Source of the DNA: an uncultured Clostridium sp.
Lineage (GTDB): Bacteria; Bacillota; Clostridia; Lachnospirales; Lachnospiraceae
NCBI GenBank assembly: GCA_900540335.1
Contig: UQFC01000098.1
Span: 1-10,657 of the forward strand
Direction of reading: 5' to 3'
DNA: 10,657 bases
The notes below the pieces were generated by a model. The model had not been told where the DNA came from, searched no databases, and worked only from the letters and a program-made list of their open reading frames with translations. Positions 6,406 through 10,657 of the stretch are shown here, in pieces (the first letter of the stretch is position 1; each line of letters begins with the position of its first letter). Made by a program: the position numbers and the translations under genes.

Positions 6406-7491
6406 ATGAATTACGGACTGATGAAGCTGCCGAGAAACAGGGTACGCCGCAATTATCTGGGAGGAGCGGGAATTGACCGCCTTCACGGGGAAACAGAATG
6501 CCGCGATAATAACCAGCCGGAGGAGTGGATTGGTTCCATGGTAGAGGCAGTGAATCCGGGAATGGATCCGGTGGAAAAAGAGGGACTGGCAAAAGTCGAG
6601 ACAGAGGAAGGCGTATTTTTTCTTCGGGATCTGGTAGACGGGGCAAGAACCTATTATCTGGGAGACAGCATTCATAAAGACGGAACCTGGCAGCTGAGCT
6701 TCCTTCTGAAAATTCTGGACTCAGCCATGCGCCTTCATGTGCAGGTTCATCCCACAACAGGATTTGCCAATGAAGTAATGGGAAAGCCTTATGGAAAACT
6801 GGAATGTTATTATATTTTAAAGGTGAGGGAGGGAATTGATCCCTATATCCGCCTGGGATTCCAGCATTCACCGTCCAGGGAAGAATGGAAGGCCATTGTA
6901 GAAGCGCAGGATATGGAAAAAATGGACGCCTGCTTTGAAAAGATTCCTGTAAAGCCGGGAGAGGTATGGTATATTCCGGGAGGAATGCCTCATGCAATCG
7001 GAGAGGGAATTACGATGCTGGAAATCATGGAGCCGTCTGATCTGGTGGTTCGCTGTGAATTTTCCCGGGAGGGAATTGTAGTTCCGGAGGAGGCCCGGTT
7101 TATGGGCCGCGGTCTGGATTTCTGTCTCGATATTTTTGATTATACCGAGTATTCCAAAGAAGAAATTATTGAACGCTGCCGGATTAAACCGGAAATCCTG
7201 GAAAAAACAGATTCCTGCCAGCGCCAGCGTCTGGTTGGAGAGGCGTTAACTCCCTGCTTTTTTGTTGAAAAGATAGAGGCGTGGAAGCCGTGTGAGATTG
7301 TCCACAACGGAAAATTCACACTGGGGGTAGTGTGCAGCGGTTCCTGTATTCTGGAGCAGGAGGGGCAGCAGATTCACCTGAAGCAGGGGGACAGCTTTGC
7401 TATTGCAGCAGCAGCAGAGCGGTGGAGCATTCTTCCGGAGGAGGAGACAGAGCTTGTTATCGTATATCCGGGAAAGGATATGGAAAAATAG
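6406..7491 (+). CDS. manA: Class I mannose-6-phosphate isomerase-like zinc cupin enzyme
   Basis: This is a 361-residue cytoplasmic protein of the type I phosphomannose isomerase family, which interconverts mannose 6-phosphate and fructose 6-phosphate. Metal ligands are visible: Gln113 and His115 in HVQVHP, Glu133 in KLECYYI and His196 in GGMPHAIGEG, the last in the jelly-roll core. The His-Glu spacing of 18 residues is as expected. The N-terminal PEEWIGSMVEA region also fits the family. The protein is longer than the short Bacillus-type ManA (about 315 residues), with an extended C-terminal cupin half (about 260-361). The start at 6406 has AGGAG 8-9 bases upstream; the in-frame ATG at 6367 would add 13 unlikely residues. 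It follows the binding-protein gene by 103 bases with no convincing promoter, so it probably ends the two-component operon. Its substrate may not be mannose 6-phosphate; a related sugar or sugar-acid isomerization is possible. Confidence 0.87.
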   Translation: MNYGLMKLPRNRVRRNYLGGAGIDRLHGETECRDNNQPEEWIGSMVEAVNPGMDPVEKEGLAKVETEEGVFFLRDLVDGARTYYLGDSIHKDGTWQLSFLLKILDSAMRLHVQVHPTTGFANEVMGKPYGKLECYYILKVREGIDPYIRLGFQHSPSREEWKAIVEAQDMEKMDACFEKIPVKPGEVWYIPGGMPHAIGEGITMLEIMEPSDLVVRCEFSREGIVVPEEARFMGRGLDFCLDIFDYTEYSKEEIIERCRIKPEILEKTDSCQRQRLVGEALTPCFFVEKIEAWKPCEIVHNGKFTLGVVCSGSCILEQEGQQIHLKQGDSFAIAAAAERWSILPEEETELVIVYPGKDMEK

Positions 7492-7546
7492 CTGAAAATA
7501 CAAAATAGAAAGAACAAGTAAAGAGAGCAGAGAATGGTGTTAAGAA

Positions 7547-7576
7547 AGTGTTTTTAAAACGCTAAAAATACGCTAA
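7547..7576 (+). repeat. Palindrome and 11-base-spaced direct repeats upstream of the TRAP promoter
   Basis: ACGCTAA occurs at 7559-7565 and 7570-7576, so the repeat period is 11 bases, about one helical turn. The first copy also forms the right half of a near-perfect palindrome at 7547-7563 (AGTGTTTT, T, AAAACGCT, with one G-T pair). The block lies about 52-80 bases before the predicted start point, the usual place for an activator, and its last copy ends 16 bases before the -35. The DNA-binding protein is unknown. The partner regulator in this window has no visible DNA-binding domain. Confidence 0.5.
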
Positions 7577-7592
7577 GACTGTCTCTCTTTTC

Positions 7593-7621
7593 TTGACTCT
7601 CAATATGTAAACGTTTATATT
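7593..7621 (+). promoter_or_regulatory. Sigma-A promoter of the TRAP transporter operon
   Basis: TTGACT (7593-7598), 17 bases, TATATT (7616-7621): each hexamer is one base off consensus. Transcription would start near 7628, leaving a leader of about 105 bases before the dctP start at 7733. The promoter separates the transporter genes from the upstream operon. A cre/LacI-type operator overlaps its spacer and -10. Confidence 0.75.
7605..7619 (+). promoter_or_regulatory. Probable cre (CcpA) or LacI-family operator
   Basis: ATGTAAACGTTTATA matches the Bacillus-type cre consensus WTGNAANCGNWNNCW at every fixed position except one (T instead of C near the 3' end). It is centred on CG, and the 16 bases 7605-7620 form a palindrome with a single mismatched pair. 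It covers most of the spacer and four bases of the -10 (7616-7619), so binding should repress. CcpA with catabolite repression is the likely reading; another LacI/GalR-family repressor could use the same type of site. Confidence 0.68.
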
Positions 7622-7643
7622 TTGTGTAGCATCAAAATTTTCG

Positions 7644-7703
7644 TAACGATTCAGGACGGAGGGAGCTTTGCCGGACAAGAAGACAGCCTGCCCTGAACCG
7701 TTG
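7644..7703 (+). other. Foldable 5' leader of the TRAP operon mRNA
   Basis: Bases 7644-7655 can pair with 7692-7703 in a 12-position stem with one A-C mismatch and one T-G wobble, closing a 36-base region that contains further short pairings (for example CGG 7657-7659 with CCG 7671-7673). The stem lies wholly inside the predicted untranslated leader and ends 14 bases before the ribosome binding site (AGGAGAGG, 7718-7725). No T-run follows, so it is not a terminator. I do not recognise a known riboswitch class; it could be a regulatory or stabilizing structure. Confidence 0.4.
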
Positions 7704-7732
7704 CAAACTTTTAGAAAAGGAGAGGTATTCTT

Positions 7733-8773
7733 ATGAAAAGAAAACATGTTTTAGCAGGGGTTCTTGCAGCAGCAATGACAGTGCTCAGCGCATGCAGCAG
7801 CATGCCGGGAATGGGAAATGCACAGCCGGCAGCAGATGCGGGAAGCGGTTCCGGAGATGGACAGGTATATGAGCTGAAGATTTCCACCTCACAGACAGAA
7901 CAGTCTCTGATTACCAGAAACTATCAGAAACTGGCAGATGAGCTGAATGAACGGTCTGGCGGCAGACTGAAAGTAACCGTATTTCCGGCAGGACAGCTGG
8001 GAAGCGATGAGGATGTGCTGGAGCAGGCCATTCAGGGCGCCAATGTGGCAGTAAATACGGATGCATCACGTATGGGACAGTATGTAAAAGATTTTTCCAT
8101 TCTGATGATGGGATATTTTGCAGATAATTACGACGAGTGCTACAAGGTAACTCAGACCGATACCTTTAAAGGCTGGTGCGATACCCTGTCCAAGGATCAC
8201 GGCATTAAGATTCTTTCCTTTGCTTTTTATGACGGACCACGCCAGTTTATGACCAATAAGGAAATCAAGACTCCTGAGGATTTAGAAGGAATGAGAATCC
8301 GTACCATCGGTCAGGAGGTATGTACAGAAACCATTCAGGCAATGGGAGCAACTCCGATTTCCATGTCCTGGGGTGAGGTTTACAACGGAATTCAGTCCAA
8401 GGCTTTAGAGGGCTGCGAGGTTCAGAATACTTCCAGCTATCCTTCCAGAATTTATGAGGTCTGCAAATATCAGACAAAGACCAACCATTTCCAGCTGATG
8501 CAGGGTCTGGTATGCGGACAGAACTGGTTTGAAAGTCTGCCGGAGGATCTGCAGACCCTTCTGGTTGAGACATCCAACGAAATCGGCAAGGAAACAGCAG
8601 CCAATGTTATGACTGAGGTAGAAGAAGCAGAAAAGAAAATGATTGAGGCAGGCGTTACGGTAACGGAGCCGGATCCGGCGCCCTTTAAGGCTGCGGTAGA
8701 CCCGATTTACGACAAGCTGGGCTACACAGAGTTAAGAGAGCAGCTGTACAAGGAGATCGGAAAAACCAAGTAA
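7733..8773 (+). CDS. dctP: TRAP transporter solute-binding lipoprotein (DctP), transporter copy
   Basis: This 346-residue binding protein has a lipoprotein signal with lipobox LSAC (Cys21), followed by a Gly/Ser/Ala-rich tether to about residue 45. It has the DctP fold: GGRLKVTVFPAGQLGSDEDV, GPRQFMTNKEIKTPEDLEGMRIR with the conserved binding arginine (Arg190), then WGEVYNGIQSKALEGCEVQ. At the position of the usual ENP asparagine it has Val230, while the upstream DctP has Asn230, so ligand recognition probably differs. AGGAGAGG lies 7 bases before the ATG. Two TRAP membrane genes follow, the first 54 bases later, so this is the protein that delivers substrate to DctQM. DctP proteins mostly bind C4-dicarboxylates, sugar acids, keto acids or sialic acid; the substrate is not determined here. 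Confidence 0.95.
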   Translation: MKRKHVLAGVLAAAMTVLSACSSMPGMGNAQPAADAGSGSGDGQVYELKISTSQTEQSLITRNYQKLADELNERSGGRLKVTVFPAGQLGSDEDVLEQAIQGANVAVNTDASRMGQYVKDFSILMMGYFADNYDECYKVTQTDTFKGWCDTLSKDHGIKILSFAFYDGPRQFMTNKEIKTPEDLEGMRIRTIGQEVCTETIQAMGATPISMSWGEVYNGIQSKALEGCEVQNTSSYPSRIYEVCKYQTKTNHFQLMQGLVCGQNWFESLPEDLQTLLVETSNEIGKETAANVMTEVEEAEKKMIEAGVTVTEPDPAPFKAAVDPIYDKLGYTELREQLYKEIGKTK

Positions 8774-8827
8774 CCGGCTGCAGCGACAGAAAAATGGTTT
8801 TGAAAGACTTTGGAATGAGGAAATGAT

Positions 8828-9310
8828 ATGAAAAAGATTTCTGAGAAAATATTAAAAATTGAGGAGATACTGGCAGGAGGCATGCTGATTCTGATTTCTG
8901 TTCTGGTATTTTTATCCGCAGTGGCAAGAACCATTGGAATGCCGGTCAACTGGGCGCAGGATGTGTCTCTTCTTGCCTTTGCATGGCTGACCTTTATCGG
9001 TTCCGATATTATTGCAAAAAGCGGAAGTCTGATCCGGATTGATATGCTGGCAGATAAGCTTCCGGCTGCTGTGCAGAAAATTCTGACCCTGATTTTTGAC
9101 GTAATGATGGTGCTGTTTCTTCTGATTCTTATTGTGTACGGGTTTATCCTGGTATCCCAGAGCTGGAACAGAACCTTTAATACTTTGAAAATGAGCTATG
9201 CCTGGTGTACTCTGGCAGTTCCCATTGGTTCTCTGCTGATGATTTTTACCATTATCGGAAAGCTGATTGGAGATCTTCGCAGACCGGTTGGAGAATGGAG
9301 GAATAAATAA
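8828..9310 (+). CDS. dctQ: TRAP transporter small membrane subunit DctQ
   Basis: This 160-residue protein has four hydrophobic segments, at about residues 17-36, 41-62, 82-108 and 118-144, the standard topology and length of DctQ. The pattern WAQDVSLLAFAWLTFIGSD in the second segment and RIDML shortly after it are typical of the family. DctQ is the small membrane subunit that supports the large DctM channel and the binding protein in this ion-driven secondary transporter. A GAGG element (8817-8820) lies 7 bases upstream of the ATG. The stop codon directly abuts the dctM start, so the two are translationally linked. Confidence 0.93.
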   Translation: MKKISEKILKIEEILAGGMLILISVLVFLSAVARTIGMPVNWAQDVSLLAFAWLTFIGSDIIAKSGSLIRIDMLADKLPAAVQKILTLIFDVMMVLFLLILIVYGFILVSQSWNRTFNTLKMSYAWCTLAVPIGSLLMIFTIIGKLIGDLRRPVGEWRNK

Positions 9311-10597
9311 ATGTTAAGTGCGATTGGATTTTTCTTGATTCTTCTGTTTTTGGGAATGCCGGTGGCATTTGCCATTGCAGTTTCAGGTTTTGCATTTTTC
9401 CTGATGCGCCCTGAGATTCCGTGGACGATTCTGGTGCAGAAATCTCTGTCTACCACCCAGTCCTTTACCATGCTGGCAATTCCTCTGTTTATTTTTGCAG
9501 GAAACCTGATGAACAACACAGGAATTACTTCCCGCCTGATTAAGCTGGCCAACGTTCTGACCGGACATATGTATGGTTCCATCGGTCAGGTATCCGTTGT
9601 CCTCTCTACTCTGATGGGCGGTGTATCCGGATCTGCTGTTGCAGACGCTGCAATGGAGTGCCGCATTCTGGGACCGGAGATGACCAAGAGAGGATATGCT
9701 CCCGGATGGGCAGCAGCAGTAAACTGTCTGACCGGACTGATTGTAGCAACCATTCCCCCGTCTATGGGACTGATTCTTTATGGAACAGTAGGCGAGGTAT
9801 CCATCGGCCGTCTGTTTGTGGCAGGTTTTGTACCGGGCATTATCATGTGCGTATTAATGATGATTGCCACCTCCTGGTCAGCAAGACACCTGGGCTATCA
9901 GCCGGATCACGAGAAGCCCTCCTCCCTCCACGAGATCGTGAAATGCTGTGTGGAAAGTATCTGGGCTCTTCTGTTCCCGATTCTCCTGATTGTACTGATC
10001 CGTTTTGGCGTTATGACACCTTCCGAATCCGGTGCGTTTGCAGTATTTTACGCTTTGATTGTAGGCGCGTTTATTTATAAGGAGCTGACACTGGAAAGCT
10101 TCAAAAAATGTGTTATTGACAGTGTTAAGGATCTGTCTGTAATTACCATGATTCTGGCATTTTCCGGAATTTTCAGCTATGGTGTTGTATTTGATCAGCT
10201 GCCGAAAACGCTGGCAACTATGCTGATTGGTCTGACCAGCAATAAATATGTGCTGATTTTCCTGATTATCATTATGCTGACGGTATTTGGCATGTTTATG
10301 GAAACAACTGTAATTACCCTGATTGTTACCCCGATTCTGATTCCTGTTATCACCCAGTACGGGATCGATCCGGTACATTTCGGAATCATTATGATGACAG
10401 TTGTAACCATGGGATGCTCCACACCGCCGGTAGGAGTGGCCCTGTATACCTGTTCGAATATTATGAACTGTTCTGTGGAGGAAACCACGAAATATGCGAT
10501 TCCCCTGTATATAGCTATCTTTGCAACCCTGGCAATCGCTATTTTCTTCCCGGATTTGATTCTTCTGCTTCCGAACCTGGTATACGGAGCAGCATAA
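9311..10597 (+). CDS. dctM: TRAP transporter large membrane subunit DctM
   Basis: This 428-residue polytopic protein is of standard DctM length, with about 12 hydrophobic segments or hairpins. DctM carries the Na+- or H+-coupled transport path. Family motifs are clear: GGVSGSAVADAAM at about residues 103-115, ATIPPSMGLILYG near 146-158 and GCSTPPVGVALYTCSNI from about 368. GGAGGAA (9297-9303), inside the end of dctQ, is the ribosome binding site, and the ATG follows the dctQ stop with no gap. The gene is intact and is the last of the DctPQM operon, followed by a strong hairpin. Confidence 0.96.
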   Translation: MLSAIGFFLILLFLGMPVAFAIAVSGFAFFLMRPEIPWTILVQKSLSTTQSFTMLAIPLFIFAGNLMNNTGITSRLIKLANVLTGHMYGSIGQVSVVLSTLMGGVSGSAVADAAMECRILGPEMTKRGYAPGWAAAVNCLTGLIVATIPPSMGLILYGTVGEVSIGRLFVAGFVPGIIMCVLMMIATSWSARHLGYQPDHEKPSSLHEIVKCCVESIWALLFPILLIVLIRFGVMTPSESGAFAVFYALIVGAFIYKELTLESFKKCVIDSVKDLSVITMILAFSGIFSYGVVFDQLPKTLATMLIGLTSNKYVLIFLIIIMLTVFGMFMETTVITLIVTPILIPVITQYGIDPVHFGIIMMTVVTMGCSTPPVGVALYTCSNIMNCSVEETTKYAIPLYIAIFATLAIAIFFPDLILLLPNLVYGAA

Positions 10598-10620
10598 ATA
10601 AGAAATAATTTTCCATGAAA

Positions 10621-10644
10621 AAGAAGCTCGATCTCGAGCTTCTT
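10621..10644. terminator. Strong hairpin after dctM, probably a bidirectional terminator
   Basis: AAGAAGCTCG (10621-10630) and CGAGCTTCTT (10635-10644) are exact reverse complements with the 4-base loop ATCT. Going rightward the stem is followed by CGCC, with U residues only within the stem's own 3' arm. Going leftward the complementary run is CTTCTTTTTC, a better U-tract. It therefore lies correctly to end the TRAP operon but looks stronger for a leftward gene beyond the window. A further GC-rich segment begins at about 10645 and is cut off by the window end. Confidence 0.6.
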
Positions 10645-10657
10645 CGCCTGCGGCGGG

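Noticed and set aside
6242..6997. Minus-strand open frame of 251 codons opposite the isomerase-like gene
   Set aside because: Proline/serine-rich shadow of the plus-strand gene, with no recognisable domain; the plus strand has all metal-ligand motifs.
7402..7418. GCA/CAG triplet run in the isomerase-like gene as a repeat element
   Set aside because: It is only a short run of alanine codons within a conserved cupin frame.
7520..7591. AAAGAGAGCAG pairing with CTGTCTCTCTTT as a terminator for the upstream operon
   Set aside because: The stem has a bulge and a loop of about 48 bases and is A-G/C-T rich rather than GC rich, so it is not a credible intrinsic terminator, although a few T residues follow.
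9658..10378. Open frames in other phases within dctM (9658-10080 plus, 9878-10378 minus)
   Set aside because: Both lie inside the intact DctM frame, have Cys/Ser- or Gln/Asn-rich shadow composition and no start signals.

Overview
The window reads as chromosomal DNA of a low-to-moderate GC Firmicute, most likely a gut clostridium of the Lachnospiraceae type. This is inferred from strong AGGAGG-type ribosome binding sites, consensus sigma-A promoters with 17-base spacers, a CcpA-type cre-like site, a YitT-family membrane protein and a YesM/YesN-style two-component pair. The genus cannot be fixed from the sequence. There are no RNA genes, insertion sequences or CRISPR arrays, and no stretch over 300 bases lacks a gene.

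Left part (1-2389). A PadR-family repressor gene runs leftward from a perfect consensus promoter (TTGACA, 17 bases, TATAAT). That promoter is buried in a perfect 22-base inverted repeat, almost certainly its own operator. Divergent from it, with a separate promoter, is a YitT-family membrane protein. An ABC permease of the SsuC/TauC class follows, with no partner ATPase or binding protein in the window.

Middle part (2402-7491). A promoter with a dyad across its -35/-10 region and a tandem heptamer just upstream precedes a tight operon: a membrane histidine kinase with a small helical extracellular domain, a response regulator overlapping it by 13 bases, a DctP-type TRAP solute-binding lipoprotein, and a class I mannose-6-phosphate-isomerase-like metalloenzyme. 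The regulator has a complete receiver and a YesN-like middle region but stops where the AraC-type DNA-binding domain should begin.

Right part (7492-10597). A 241-base regulatory region carries 11-base-spaced direct repeats, a sigma-A promoter with a near-consensus cre/LacI-type operator across its spacer and -10, and a roughly 105-base leader that can fold. It drives a complete tripartite TRAP transporter: DctP (a second, different binding protein), DctQ and DctM. A strong hairpin follows at 10621-10644.

Working model (inference): the first DctP is a receptor that hands a ligand signal to the helical kinase, as TorT does for TorS or XylFII for a LytS-type kinase. The two-component pair then controls the TRAP operon, which imports a carboxylate or sugar-acid-like carbon source under catabolite repression, and the isomerase-like enzyme acts on a product. 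The missing output domain of the regulator is the main puzzle in this model.
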